A stretch of 64,000 nt of DNA. It comes from Peribacillus glennii (GTDB taxonomy: Bacteria; Bacillota; Bacilli; Bacillales; DSM-1321). Below, piece by piece: positions 9,414-17,870 of the stretch. The notes beneath the pieces were generated by a model. That model worked only from the letters and a program-made list of their open reading frames with translations. It had not been told where the DNA came from and did no database searches. How positions within the stretch are numbered: the first letter of the stretch is position 1; every line of letters begins with the position of its first letter. The stretch spans positions 43,553 to 107,552 of the forward strand of contig NZ_QVTD01000002.1 of the NCBI RefSeq assembly GCF_003429105.1, read 5' to 3'. The position numbers and the translations under genes are program-made.

Positions 9414-9538
9414 AAAGCGGAAGCGCCCCGTGCAGGAGAAGGTCGGCTAAAAAACTGCCGCGTCCTGTGGCAACATCGGAAATTAGTACATCCCTGTAAG
9501 TCAAAGCTAGACATCGAAACATGTTGAAAATTTTAATC
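9414..9538 (+). repeat. Dispersed intergenic element, copy A
   Basis: Begins with aaagcggaagcgccccgt and ends with aagctagacatcgaaacatgttgaaa. It aligns along most of its length with the reverse complement of 42746-42850 (shared: gcggaag.gccccgt, gtcggcta, ctgcc.cgtcctgt, gctagacat, acatgttgaaa.tttt). It carries no reading frame. Confidence 0.75.
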
Positions 9539-9549
9539 CTTTAATAAAC

Positions 9550-9590
9550 AATCCTTGCCAGCTTAAGTGCTGACAAGGATTTTTCTTTGG
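9550..9590. terminator. Bidirectional terminator between ytoQ and the YjjX-type gene
   Basis: An aatccttg-cagc stem closes over ttaagt and re-pairs as gctg-caaggatt (9550-9581), followed by TTTTC on the plus side and a T-rich tail on the minus side. It serves two convergent genes. Confidence 0.75.
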
Positions 9591-9601
9591 GGAACAGTGT
9601 A

Positions 9602-10126
9602 TCACTGCTTTTTTTCCACTTTTCTAAATTCATATTGGCCAATCAGCATATCCATTATATGGCTAAACATTTCCTGCCGTGTGATCCGTCCATTGGTGAA
9701 AATGCCAATGGCCCCTTCTTTTTTCCGGATGCCTTCCTTTTTCGTATATTCATCCATTACCGGGCCTAACTCCTCGCCTGACAACAGCCTTTTGGCGATA
9801 GGGGCTGGCAAAGCAACCCTGGCACCGCCCGCAATAAAGAGATTGCCTTCCCGGTCAGCCAGCGCGCCCCAATTACATAGAAAGAGTCCATATTTAGTTT
9901 GGACGACACCGCCTTCCAGTCCGATTCCAATTTGTGCATCGCTCTCCCCCAGGCAATTCCTGGCCCGGTTTGATGCTCCTTCTACGGTTTCTTCATCCGA
10001 AAAAGGCTGCTCGGAAACACCCGAGGAAGCCTTTATCTCTATTATCTCCGCATCGCGTCCAAAAGCTTCCTTGACAGCATGGACCTTTGCAGGGTTACTG
10101 CTTCCCACTGCAACTTTTAACATCAT
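9602..10126 (-). CDS. yjjX: DUF84/YjjX family inosine/xanthosine triphosphatase
   Basis: The family hydrolyses ITP and XTP and so keeps deaminated purines out of nucleic acids. Seen: VAVGSSNPAKVHAVKEAF at the N-terminus (nucleotide loop), SGVSEQPFSDEET, the ARN-C motif, and GIGLEGGV with the family's acidic catalytic residue. It has 174 residues, the usual length. It starts 11 bases after the stop of ytoP with GGAGCGGG upstream, so the two are likely cotranscribed. The neighbourhood also holds the ytkD Nudix gene far to the right, so nucleotide clean-up is represented twice in the window. Confidence 0.85.
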   Translation of the reverse strand: MMLKVAVGSSNPAKVHAVKEAFGRDAEIIEIKASSGVSEQPFSDEETVEGASNRARNCLGESDAQIGIGLEGGVVQTKYGLFLCNWGALADREGNLFIAGGARVALPAPIAKRLLSGEELGPVMDEYTKKEGIRKKEGAIGIFTNGRITRQEMFSHIMDMLIGQYEFRKVEKKQ

Positions 10127-10137
10127 ACCCGCTCCAT

Positions 10138-11211
10138 TTACCCATTATTCCTGATGCTTTCCACTGTCGCTTTATCACAAGCCCGAACAAGCTTTCCAAT
10201 AAGCTCGCGTGCCGCCGCATAATCATCTATATGGATCATCGCCGCATGGGTATGGATGTATCGCGAACAGATTCCGATTACACCGCTCGGCACCCCTTCA
10301 TTTGCGATATGGACTTTCCCGGCATCCGTCCCTCCCTGGGAAACATAATACTGGTATGGGATATTGTTGGATTCAGCCATATCCAGGATGAATTCACGCA
10401 TTCCTTTATGGGTGACCATTGACCGGTCCAGAATCCGCAATAGAGCTCCCTTTCCGAGCTGCCCGAATTCTGATTTACTTCCTGACATATCATTTGCAGG
10501 ACTCGCGTCCAAGGCAAAGAAAATATCCGGCTTGATCATCGAAGCGGCCGTCACGGCGCCTCTTAACCCGACTTCCTCCTGTACAGTAGCTCCAGAGAAC
10601 AAAATGTTGGGAAGCGTTTCATCTTTTATATCTTTTAACAGTTCGATCGCCAGGCCGCAGCCATACCGATTATCCCAAGCTTTCGCAAGGATTTTCTTCT
10701 GGTTCGCCAATGGGGTAAACGGGCAGATAGGCACAATTTGCTGCCCAGGCTTTACGCCAATTTTCTTCACATCTTCGCGATCATCTGCCCCAATGTCTAT
10801 CAGCATATTCTTAATCTCCATTGGTTTGGATCGCAGCGCTTCATCAAGCAAATGAGGCGGAATCGATCCAATAACGCCAGTCACCGGGCCATTGTCCGTG
10901 ATTATTTGCACTCGTTGCGCAAGCAAAACCTGGCTCCACCAGCCTCCAAGAGGCTGGAAGCGAATCATTCCATTTTCCGTTATAGAAGTCACCATAAATC
11001 CCACTTCATCCATGTGTCCGGCAACAAGAACCCGAGGTCCCCGCACATCGCCCTTTCTCATCCCGAAAATGCCTCCGAGATTGTCCTGTACAATCTCATC
11101 CGAATACTTTTCCAGTTCGGAACGCATGAAGTTTCTTACTGCATGTTCATTTCCGGATGCTCCAGGCAACTCTGTCAAAATCTTGAACATTTTTAAGGTT
11201 TCCTGATCCAT
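10138..11211 (-). CDS. ytoP: M42 family metallopeptidase YtoP
   Basis: A cytosolic aminopeptidase of the M42 (PepA/TET/deblocking) family with two metal ions per active site. Seen: AGHMDEVGF (His66 and Asp68), AWDNRYGCG, the [10 protein letters not shown] pair of glutamates (general base plus ligand), FALDAS, and [10 protein letters not shown] near the end, so all ligands are present. The ATG at 11211 gives 357 residues, matching B. subtilis YtoP, and follows AAGGGG. The frame is open 20 codons further upstream without a good site. It is followed closely by the DUF84 gene. Confidence 0.92.
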   Translation of the reverse strand: MDQETLKMFKILTELPGASGNEHAVRNFMRSELEKYSDEIVQDNLGGIFGMRKGDVRGPRVLVAGHMDEVGFMVTSITENGMIRFQPLGGWWSQVLLAQRVQIITDNGPVTGVIGSIPPHLLDEALRSKPMEIKNMLIDIGADDREDVKKIGVKPGQQIVPICPFTPLANQKKILAKAWDNRYGCGLAIELLKDIKDETLPNILFSGATVQEEVGLRGAVTAASMIKPDIFFALDASPANDMSGSKSEFGQLGKGALLRILDRSMVTHKGMREFILDMAESNNIPYQYYVSQGGTDAGKVHIANEGVPSGVIGICSRYIHTHAAMIHIDDYAAARELIGKLVRACDKATVESIRNNG

Positions 11212-11355
11212 TTCTCTACCCCTTAATCCAATCTGAATTATGTTCATTTCTATATTACAGAAAATTGTCACACGCTGTCACTTGCGAATTTGTTCATCAC
11301 TTTATATTGTATACTATAGGGAATCATTCAATTACCTATTTTGGAGGGGACTAAT

Positions 11356-11673
11356 ATGAACTGGAAGACCTTGCTTTTAGGGGCAGCAGCCGGTTTTGCC
11401 GCAGGTTACGCTGCCAAACAAAAGATAGATGAGACAGGCGGCCCTTCACCCGAAAGAGTGCTGGAAAACGTCAAAGCCGCTGTTAAAAAGGATGGAAAGA
11501 TATATGGGTCCTGGATTGTAATGAAGCCGGAAAACTACGAGAAATTCAATCTGGATTATCAGGTATACAAAGGCGGAATAACCCGCCATGCCAATGGGAA
11601 AAGGGAACAATTCGAGTTCGTGGCTGATGCATCAACCGGAACCATTCTGGAATTAACACAAAAAAACGACTGA
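11356..11673 (+). CDS. ytzB: PepSY domain protein YtzB
   Basis: A small 105-residue protein with an N-terminal hydrophobic stretch (LLLGAAAGFAAGYAA, about residues 5-19) that could anchor it in the membrane, followed by one PepSY-like domain. PepSY domains are proposed to inhibit extracellular or envelope peptidases; the target here is unknown. GGAGGGG lies seven bases before the ATG at 11356; a TTG fifteen bases earlier lies inside that site and is unlikely. It is divergent from ytoP and convergent with ytnP. Confidence 0.85.
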   Translation: MNWKTLLLGAAAGFAAGYAAKQKIDETGGPSPERVLENVKAAVKKDGKIYGSWIVMKPENYEKFNLDYQVYKGGITRHANGKREQFEFVADASTGTILELTQKND

Positions 11674-11679
11674 AGCATA

Positions 11680-11708
11680 GACAGGCTGCCTATCAAAGGC
11701 AGCCTGTC
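11680..11708. terminator. Hairpin between ytzB and ytnP
   Basis: A perfect 11-bp stem gacaggctgcc (11680-11690) / ggcagcctgtc (11698-11708) lies between two convergent stops. Neither side has a long T run, so it may act as a weak terminator or protect both 3' ends. Confidence 0.6.
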
Positions 11709-11717
11709 CCATTATTG

Positions 11718-12563
11718 TCAGCGTTTTCTTTTTAATTCCTGAAGCACTTGTTTGCCGCTTTTATCCCATTTTATGGCTCGGTAATAAGCATCATGATAGA
11801 AGCTGTACCAGGCTTTGTTCTCCAAACCATATGACATCCATTTTTGTTTTTGGATGATCGATTCCATCGGATAGTCGTCAAATGCCATTACCCATAGCAC
11901 ATTGGCATGTGCATGTGTAGGCATGATGTCAGCCATGTGGATCAATAACTCCCCGCCCTGTTCCATGACAATGATGGAATGTCCGTCGCTATGTCCACCC
12001 GTGTGAACCATCATAATGCCATCCAGGATTTGTTTTTCACCATCAAATGGGCGGACGAGGTGGGCGACCGCTTCCCAGTTTTCTTTCCAGTATGTATTGC
12101 CTGAACGGATATTAGGGCTTTGCATCTCGTCCCATTCAATCCGGGACGTGATGATTTGCGCATTTTGAAACACGGGTTTCCACTCTCCTCCCTCACGTTT
12201 TGTCAACCCGCTAGCGTGGTCGAAATGCATGTGTGTCATGAGGATATAATCGATATCCTCTGCTGACAACCCGATTTCCCTCAGGTTTTGTTCTACCCTC
12301 GATTCTTCGGTGACACCATAGTTCCTAAGCTGTTTTTCATCGAATTTTCCATTGCCGATCCCTGTTTCGATCAGCATATTCAAACCACCCGCCTGTACTA
12401 AAATCGGGTCTGTTCGCAATTGAATCTGATTGTTGTCATTATTAGGATACCTTCTTGACCAAAGCGGCTTCGGCACAACCCCGAACATTGCTCCACCATC
12501 CAAATGGATATCCCCTCCATTCAGCCATGTCAGCTTGATTTCCCCAATCTGTAAAGATTCCAT
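11718..12563 (-). CDS. ytnP: Quorum-quenching N-acyl homoserine lactonase YtnP
   Basis: A metallo-beta-lactamase-fold hydrolase; B. subtilis YtnP opens acyl-homoserine lactones and interferes with signalling of other bacteria. Seen: the zinc motif HMHFDH (111-116), a downstream [10 protein letters not shown] with the third ligand His, [11 protein letters not shown] with the bridging Asp, and a C-terminal HDAYY. The ATG at 12563 gives 281 residues, identical in length to B. subtilis YtnP, and follows AGGAGGGAG. Upstream in-frame ATGs lack ribosome sites. The lactonase role is inferred from the orthologue. Confidence 0.9.
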   Translation of the reverse strand: MESLQIGEIKLTWLNGGDIHLDGGAMFGVVPKPLWSRRYPNNDNNQIQLRTDPILVQAGGLNMLIETGIGNGKFDEKQLRNYGVTEESRVEQNLREIGLSAEDIDYILMTHMHFDHASGLTKREGGEWKPVFQNAQIITSRIEWDEMQSPNIRSGNTYWKENWEAVAHLVRPFDGEKQILDGIMMVHTGGHSDGHSIIVMEQGGELLIHMADIMPTHAHANVLWVMAFDDYPMESIIQKQKWMSYGLENKAWYSFYHDAYYRAIKWDKSGKQVLQELKRKR

Positions 12564-12634
12564 AAACTCCCTCCTATTCATTATAAGTTTAACTTTATTT
12601 TCATAAAATTTAAATAGTCCCACTATTTTAACCA

Positions 12635-12667
12635 AATAAAAAAGCGATACCTATAAAAGGATCGCTT
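12635..12667 (-). terminator. Terminator of trmB
   Basis: Stem aagcgat (12642-12648) / atcgctt (12661-12667) with further inner pairing and a minus-strand tail of six T plus ATTT. Confidence 0.85.
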
Positions 12668-12681
12668 AGATGGTAATTATT

Positions 12682-13320
12682 CTAGCGGAATTGCGCCTCA
12701 AGCCTGTATATTCTGTTACCTTTTCGAGAGAATCGCTCTTCGTATTCCGTCATGATATTGCCTTCAAAATCGCTGTTGTGCAAATCAAGGCTTACAAATT
12801 TAAGCAGCATTCCGTAACGGGACAAGCTCATCAACGAAGATTCGAATAATCCCTGATTATCCGTCTTAAAATGGATCTCGCCTTTTTCGGGAAGGATATC
12901 TTCGTACACCTGTAAAAAGGTTTCATATGTCAAGCGGCGTTTCTCATGCCGTGTTTTAGGCCATGGATCAGAAAAATTTAAATAAACCCTGGCTACATCG
13001 CCCTTAGCAAAAAAATTACGCAGATCATTGGCATTCTCGTTCATGAGCTTCACGTTTGGCAAATCTGCTTCAATCAGCCTGTCCAAAGCAGAAACAATGA
13101 CACTCTTAGCAAGTTCAATGCCAATAAAATTGATATCAGGGTTCACCATTGCCATTTCAGTAATGAATCGGCCTTTACCTGTGCCGACCTCTATATAAAT
13201 CGGATGGTCATTCCCGAATGCTTCCCGCCACTTCCCTTTATGGCTTTCAGGCTGCTGGATGACGTACTGTGGATAGGCAGCCAATTTTTCTTCAGCCCAG
13301 GGCTTATTCCTTAAACGCAT
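12682..13320 (-). CDS. trmB: tRNA (guanine-N7-)-methyltransferase
   Basis: TrmB methylates N7 of G46 in the variable loop of tRNAs, using S-adenosylmethionine. Seen: the SAM motif [19 protein letters not shown], the family signature [18 protein letters not shown], and the C-terminal TEYEERFS. The ATG at 13320 (212 residues) has GAGGTG eight bases upstream; a TTG directly before it is possible. It ends at its own terminator. The upstream minus-strand neighbour is ytmP across ytzH. Confidence 0.95.
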   Translation of the reverse strand: MRLRNKPWAEEKLAAYPQYVIQQPESHKGKWREAFGNDHPIYIEVGTGKGRFITEMAMVNPDINFIGIELAKSVIVSALDRLIEADLPNVKLMNENANDLRNFFAKGDVARVYLNFSDPWPKTRHEKRRLTYETFLQVYEDILPEKGEIHFKTDNQGLFESSLMSLSRYGMLLKFVSLDLHNSDFEGNIMTEYEERFSRKGNRIYRLEAQFR

Positions 13321-13410
13321 CAATTACACACCTCTATATCTTTTATACTTTTCACACAATACCATGACTAACCGAATTTCTGCAAGGTAAGTTTTGAACA
13401 ATTTGCCCGT

Positions 13411-13444
13411 AAAAAAACCGCAGCTGAAAAGGCGCTTGCGGTTT
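13411..13444 (-). terminator. Minus-strand terminator lying upstream of ytzH
   Basis: Stem aaaccgca (13415-13422) / tgcggttt (13437-13444) with seven T on the minus strand (13417 down to 13411). The nearest minus-strand gene able to use it is ytmP, which would then be transcribed antisense through all of ytzH. Confidence 0.75.
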
Positions 13445-13528
13445 CCGCGGATTGTCACGTATAAATGTCGTCACAAGTCACACTATAAAAAACATAATCA
13501 TCTATTTTAAGAAAGGGTCGAAGCCATT

Positions 13529-13807
13529 ATGCCGCTTTCTCATGAAAACCAGATTTTTTTATTAAAGGATATTTTACAAAACCACCAAAGTGATTGCTGC
13601 GGATCGGTATCTGAATGCGAGCAAGTGGAACGGCTGGTAAAATCATTGATGGTGAATACAGATGTGAATGAAAACGTCAGAGTCATACTGGAAGAAATAT
13701 ACCGGTACAGCCAGGATGGAATCAATTCATCTGATTTGGATGCCCATATCAATTCGCACCAAACCGATCTTAACCATTGGGTTGATGACATTGGCCGCTT
13801 TTATTGA
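13529..13807 (+). CDS. ytzH: YtzH-like protein
   Basis: A 92-residue soluble protein with no known function, equal in length to B. subtilis YtzH. Seen: an HENQIFLLKDIL N-terminus, a central CCGSVSECEQVERL stretch with three cysteines, and mostly helical, acidic sequence. The ribosome site (AAAGGG, fifteen bases from the ATG) is unremarkable. Its 3' end overlaps the 3' end of ytmP by seven bases on the opposite strand, and a minus-strand terminator lies upstream of it, so a long antisense transcript is likely. Confidence 0.8.
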   Translation: MPLSHENQIFLLKDILQNHQSDCCGSVSECEQVERLVKSLMVNTDVNENVRVILEEIYRYSQDGINSSDLDAHINSHQTDLNHWVDDIGRFY

Positions 13808-14598
13808 TCAAGGATGTAAGGCAACTGTTGAATGATACGTTCCATTTCCTCAATCCGGTTTTTATTTTTATGCCATTGGATCGAGGATAAGGCTTGAGCG
13901 GCCACATGCCACTTCATCCTCATTTCAAGGCTTGCATCCAGTGTCTTTCCATATCGGCCGAGCCACTCCCGCCAATCTTCTTTTGGAACATAGGAATAAA
14001 GCAGCACTCCGAGATCAATCGCTGGGTCGGCAATGATTGCGCCGTCCCAATCTATAAGAAATAACTCATTTGCATCAGTAAATAGCCAGTTATTATGGTT
14101 AACGTCGCCATGGCAGACGACCTGCTCGTCGCACTCAGCCAATAACAGGTTATTCTGCAAAAAGGAAATCGCCTGAAAGACTGCAGGAACCGAAACGACT
14201 TCACGGTCCAGGCTGGTTTCTATTTGTGTCAGGATGCTTTCGGGCCGCAATGGGGATTTACCCAATCTTTTCAGCATAGTCAGCAACGGCTGAGACTGAT
14301 GGATTTTCCTCAGCAGCTTAGCCACTTGCTGGCCATTCATCTCTTGATGGGTGAGTTCCCTTCCATTTAACCAATGCTGCGCCGTTATCACATCTCCGTT
14401 TTCAAGACGCTTTGTCCATACCAGCTTAGGCACGATTCCTTCAGCTGATAAAACAGCCAGAAAAGGCGATGTATTACGTTTCAGAAAAAGTTTTTGTTCA
14501 TTATCTTTTAGGGCAATGAAGGCTTCTCCTGTAGCTCCTCCAGCGGGAACGATTTCCCACTCCTGACCGAATAAATGTTCCAAAAGGTTCACCTTCAA
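13801..14598 (-). CDS. ytmP: Phosphotransferase YtmP (APH/choline kinase fold)
   Basis: A small-molecule kinase of the aminoglycoside phosphotransferase/choline-kinase fold; the substrate is unknown. Seen: an LFLKRNTSPF strand with the ATP lysine, the catalytic VCHGDVNHNNWLF loop, and LIDWDGA in the metal-binding position. Length 265, the family norm. The start is unsure: TTG at 14598 or GTG at 14592, neither with a strong ribosome site; no ATG lies in the right place. Its stop overlaps the end of ytzH and there is no terminator between them. Confidence 0.85.
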   Translation of the reverse strand: MKVNLLEHLFGQEWEIVPAGGATGEAFIALKDNEQKLFLKRNTSPFLAVLSAEGIVPKLVWTKRLENGDVITAQHWLNGRELTHQEMNGQQVAKLLRKIHQSQPLLTMLKRLGKSPLRPESILTQIETSLDREVVSVPAVFQAISFLQNNLLLAECDEQVVCHGDVNHNNWLFTDANELFLIDWDGAIIADPAIDLGVLLYSYVPKEDWREWLGRYGKTLDASLEMRMKWHVAAQALSSIQWHKNKNRIEEMERIIQQLPYILDQ

Positions 14599-14617
14599 TT
14601 TCTTCGCTAGTTAAAAA

Positions 14618-14690
14618 AGCACGGGGCGCCAAATATTAAAGGAACGTCGACTAACCACTGCCACTTCTTGCGACAAACGCCAACGTCGCC
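14618..14690 (+). repeat. Dispersed intergenic element, diverged partial copy E
   Basis: The stretch with aaaggaacgtcgactaacc and actgccacttcttg aligns with aaggaccgtcggctaatgc and ttgccacgtcctg of copy B read on the opposite strand. The CTAGACAT end is missing. The remaining sequence to about 14815 shows nothing else I recognise. Confidence 0.45.
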
Positions 14691-14817
14691 ACACCCTCGT
14701 AACGCTGCGCTTTCCTTCGTCAGATGTATGGCTGACGAAGCTTTCCTTGTCCTATGGAAGCCAGAATAAGCTTTAGTCCGCGGACTGCTTTTTGACTTTC
14801 CTGGCACATTTCAAGAA

Positions 14818-14858
14818 AAATAAAAAAGACAGCCATTGACCATATACAATAGCTATCT
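14818..14858 (-). terminator. Terminator of the ytlQ-ytlR unit
   Basis: A 12-bp stem (14827-14838 with 14847-14858, three G-U pairs) is followed on the minus strand by six T and ATTTTT. Strong. Confidence 0.8.
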
Positions 14859-14970
14859 TATAGAATTTTAGTTGAAAAGCCGTTTCTTAGTCAAGTGGTA
14901 TAGTTCATAAACTTAATAGGAAAAACCTGCAACCACCCGAAAAAACCAGGAATTGCCTGAATTTGATCAT

Positions 14971-15951
14971 TCACTTCCCCCGTGTCAAAACCCTTATTTT
15001 ATTCGGGGCGATAAAGGCTGATAGCTTCGTGTCTCCCAAAATCTCTCCATCCGCCTGGATTCTTACAGGATCTGCAGAGATGATTTCAATATGCCTGCAC
15101 GTAAAAGAATCCACATTTTTCAAGCGCAGGTGGCCTCCCCATAAAACAGTCACAAAAACAGATAAAAGCTTTATCGTCGGGATATCGTGAACGGCAATTA
15201 CTTCAAAAAGCGAGTCATCATGCCTGGATTTCGGGGAAATATTTATGCCTCCCCCAAAGTAGGGCTGGTTTGCGGCAACGATGAACCATACCCGTTTAAA
15301 AACATGCTCTTTGCCGTCTATGAAAGCAGCCATATCGGTCCTTTTGTATGTAAATAGCTTTTTCAGGAAAAAATATATGTATATGAGTTTGCCAATCTTA
15401 AAAAAGTTGAATAGGATTTTCCAGGCGGAATGATTCACGTCATATGTTATTTCCGCATCTATTCCTATCCCCACGCTGTTGATAAAAGCTGCATCAGCCG
15501 CATTGGTTTCGAGAATTCCAATATCAATTTCTTTTATATAATTTTCGGGCTGCATAATAAGGGAAAGGGCATCCCGGCAGTTTTTTGTCCGCTGGATTCC
15601 GCGGACATAATCATTTCCCGATCCGGCAGGGATGCATGCGATTATGGCATGGGGATATCCTGCTGCGCCATTCATGACCTCATGAAGCGTACCATCTCCG
15701 CCCACAGCTGCAATCAGGGTATCCTTGTCGGTTTTTGCTAAAATTTCTTCTGACAACTCTTTTGCATGGCCCTTATATTCCGTGAAAAAAGATTGATATG
15801 AAATGTTTTTCGATGCAAGCACGCGCTCCATTTTTTTCCATACCCTTCCACTTCCCTCATTTTGGGCCACGGGATTTATGATGAAATACAGTTCTATGCC
15901 GCTTGTTTTTAAACGTTCACCTTCATAGTTTGTTTTCTTCTTCGCTAACAT
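14971..15951 (-). CDS. ytlR: Diacylglycerol kinase family lipid kinase YtlR
   Basis: A lipid kinase of the DagK/YegS/sphingosine-kinase fold, expected at the membrane face, with an undefined lipid substrate. Seen: YFIINPVAQNEGSGR (the family NP..G.G start), the nucleotide motif AVGGDGTLHEVMNG, PAGSGNDYVRGI, and a C-terminal PVRIQADGEILG. The frame is open upstream to 16005; the ATG at 15951 is chosen because it is the last Met before the conserved core, although its ribosome site is poor. It overlaps the end of ytlQ by 29 bases, which points to coupled translation. Confidence 0.85.
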   Translation of the reverse strand: MLAKKKTNYEGERLKTSGIELYFIINPVAQNEGSGRVWKKMERVLASKNISYQSFFTEYKGHAKELSEEILAKTDKDTLIAAVGGDGTLHEVMNGAAGYPHAIIACIPAGSGNDYVRGIQRTKNCRDALSLIMQPENYIKEIDIGILETNAADAAFINSVGIGIDAEITYDVNHSAWKILFNFFKIGKLIYIYFFLKKLFTYKRTDMAAFIDGKEHVFKRVWFIVAANQPYFGGGINISPKSRHDDSLFEVIAVHDIPTIKLLSVFVTVLWGGHLRLKNVDSFTCRHIEIISADPVRIQADGEILGDTKLSAFIAPNKIRVLTRGK

Positions 15952-16918
15952 CCAGATCCACATCCCATTCCAGCCGTCTGGATGACGTCGTTTGGCAATA
16001 GTCAAGCAATGCCTGTGCGGCCTTTAATTGCTGATGTTTCAACGGTGAAGAAAGGCCCCGCATTTTTTGGAACCATTCCGGAAACGTTCGCTTATCCAGA
16101 AGCGTCACATCATAAGGTGCAAGAGGATGATCTATATATCCATTGCGCGAGAGGATCGCTTTCTTTATCGGCAGGCTAACGTCATATAATGAAAAAAGCT
16201 GCTTTGCAATTTTCTCCATGCGATCCACGGCAAGCATCGGGTTCAATACTTTTTTCTCTTTGTGCTGGTGGTGCCTCTTCAACCAGAACCTTTCACTGGA
16301 CCCGGCAAAGACTGCATCCTCTTCAGCTTCAAGGAAGGTAAGGCACCAGGCATCCGTCGGGCTTAACAGGATGACTTCAACCTCGACGGGTGCATTTTTC
16401 AGTAGAAAAACAGGTTTATATAATAATAGGAATGTATCAGGAAAACGCTGCAAAAAGAAACGGAGTCTTTCATCCAAAAAGAAAGACTGATCAACAAATG
16501 ACTTCTCGTACATGGTCGAGCTTCCCCATGTCATCTGAAAGCGCAATAGCTGGTTCAAATAATTCTGTTTCAATTCATCAAGGCTGCCGATATTCGTTGG
16601 CATTTGTAGGGAAAAGAAATTTTCCTGTGAATCGGAAGAATTCTGGCTGTCGCTTGCAGGACTTTCCCCCTTCGTGGCGGCCTTTGAAAAAATCCCCCGT
16701 ACTTTTTCCATAAGGCCGGGCCTGGTCTCCTGTGTCCAATCTTCATCAGGGCTCCCTGCCGGAGGATCATGAAAAAACTGCTCCAACTCCCCGGCAAGGA
16801 AGGCTGCTTTTAAATTTTCCCATTGCTGCTGCTTTAGGCGGACAAATTGCGTCGGGTACCGATATATATCCTGTTCATATCTTGAGATATAATCCTGCAA
16901 TTTAATAAGCTGTCCCAT
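15923..16918 (-). CDS. ytlQ: Uncharacterised protein YtlQ
   Basis: A 331-residue soluble protein that matches YtlQ by position and layout; the function is unknown. Seen: a helical N-terminus, a low-complexity stretch rich in Ser/Asp/Gln near residues 80-100, and a central EVEVILLSPTDAWCLTFLEAEEDAVF segment. That strand pattern resembles nuclease-related NERD-type domains, but I cannot confirm a full catalytic set. The ribosome site AGGTTGTGATG is modest. It lies between thpR and ytlR on the same strand and overlaps ytlR. Confidence 0.7.
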   Translation of the reverse strand: MGQLIKLQDYISRYEQDIYRYPTQFVRLKQQQWENLKAAFLAGELEQFFHDPPAGSPDEDWTQETRPGLMEKVRGIFSKAATKGESPASDSQNSSDSQENFFSLQMPTNIGSLDELKQNYLNQLLRFQMTWGSSTMYEKSFVDQSFFLDERLRFFLQRFPDTFLLLYKPVFLLKNAPVEVEVILLSPTDAWCLTFLEAEEDAVFAGSSERFWLKRHHQHKEKKVLNPMLAVDRMEKIAKQLFSLYDVSLPIKKAILSRNGYIDHPLAPYDVTLLDKRTFPEWFQKMRGLSSPLKHQQLKAAQALLDYCQTTSSRRLEWDVDLDVSEEENKL

Positions 16919-16987
16919 GTTTCATCACAACCTGTCTTTTTTCATAAATATAATGCTTACCCGTTTTCCAAACGAACACGGCCAAGC

Positions 16988-17551
16988 CTATTGTAAACGT
17001 ATCGTAAAAATCGGTTCATAGGACGGAGATGCGCCGAAGTGGCTTTGGTAAAGGGAAACTTCAGAGACAGTAAAAGAATGTTGGCCTATCGAATCGCGTC
17101 CTGCCTTGACCTGAAGCTCTTCAATGTCAAAGGTCCGTTCTCCTATGTATTTTCTTGCGATGGTGATATGCGGTTTAAATGGTTTCTTGTCCAATGAGAA
17201 TCCAGCCTGCAAACATTCTTGATAAACCTTCTTCTGGATGTCAAACAGCCTTTCCTCACCGGTGACCCCTGCCCAAAGAATTCTTGGGTTGTGCCGTTCG
17301 CCGAATGTGCTGATCCGGTGTAAGGAAAGCGAAAACGGCCCTTCATTGGACAGGCTCCCCTTTACAAGTTCCATTGACTTCTTTCTCATTTCTTCAGGGG
17401 CATTTCCCAGAAAAGCAAGGGTAATGTGATAATCGTCTTTATGGAGCCATTTCTTGAAAGGAAACTCAGACCTTATTTCCTCTGTCATATCATATATATA
17501 TTCTTTCGTTTCGTCAGGCAATGTCAAGGCGAAAAAATAATTTGTATTCAT
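16988..17551 (-). CDS. thpR: RNA 2',3'-cyclic phosphodiesterase (2H family)
   Basis: A 2H phosphoesterase that opens 2',3'-cyclic phosphates on RNA ends; B. subtilis YtlP is the orthologue. Seen: the two paired catalytic motifs YHITLAFLG (His42) and KPHITIARK in the second half, set about 85 residues apart as in the family, and the RILWAG strand between them. Length 187 is standard. It is first of three minus-strand genes (thpR, ytlQ, ytlR) with gaps of under 70 bases or overlaps. Confidence 0.9.
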   Translation of the reverse strand: MNTNYFFALTLPDETKEYIYDMTEEIRSEFPFKKWLHKDDYHITLAFLGNAPEEMRKKSMELVKGSLSNEGPFSLSLHRISTFGERHNPRILWAGVTGEERLFDIQKKVYQECLQAGFSLDKKPFKPHITIARKYIGERTFDIEELQVKAGRDSIGQHSFTVSEVSLYQSHFGASPSYEPIFTIRLQ

Positions 17552-17832
17552 GTGGATACCTTCCTTTTTTCCTTTATCTATTTTAGCATAAACATCTCGT
17601 CCGCTCTTATTCCTTGTGTTTGAAAACCCGGCGGTTGTGCGAATATTTAAAGGGCATGACAGAGTATCGCGAAAATGCGGGAATGAAGGGAAACCAAATT
17701 TACCGAAACATCACTCCTTTTTATGAAAGATAAGTCCACTGATCTCGTCAATAGTAAGAAAAAAGTGATATTGCGATTCATTTTAACTTGCACAAGGTCG
17801 CATTTATAAGAAAAACATCTCTCTTTTCTGCC

Positions 17833-17865
17833 AAAAGAAATCCCCGCCGGAAACATGGCAGGGAT
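17833..17865 (-). terminator. Terminator of dat
   Basis: Stem atccccgcc (17840-17848) / ggcagggat (17857-17865) with a TTTCTTTTGG tail on the minus strand. The rest of the 17552-17832 gap before thpR shows no gene or RNA motif. Confidence 0.75.
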
Positions 17866-17870
17866 CAAAC

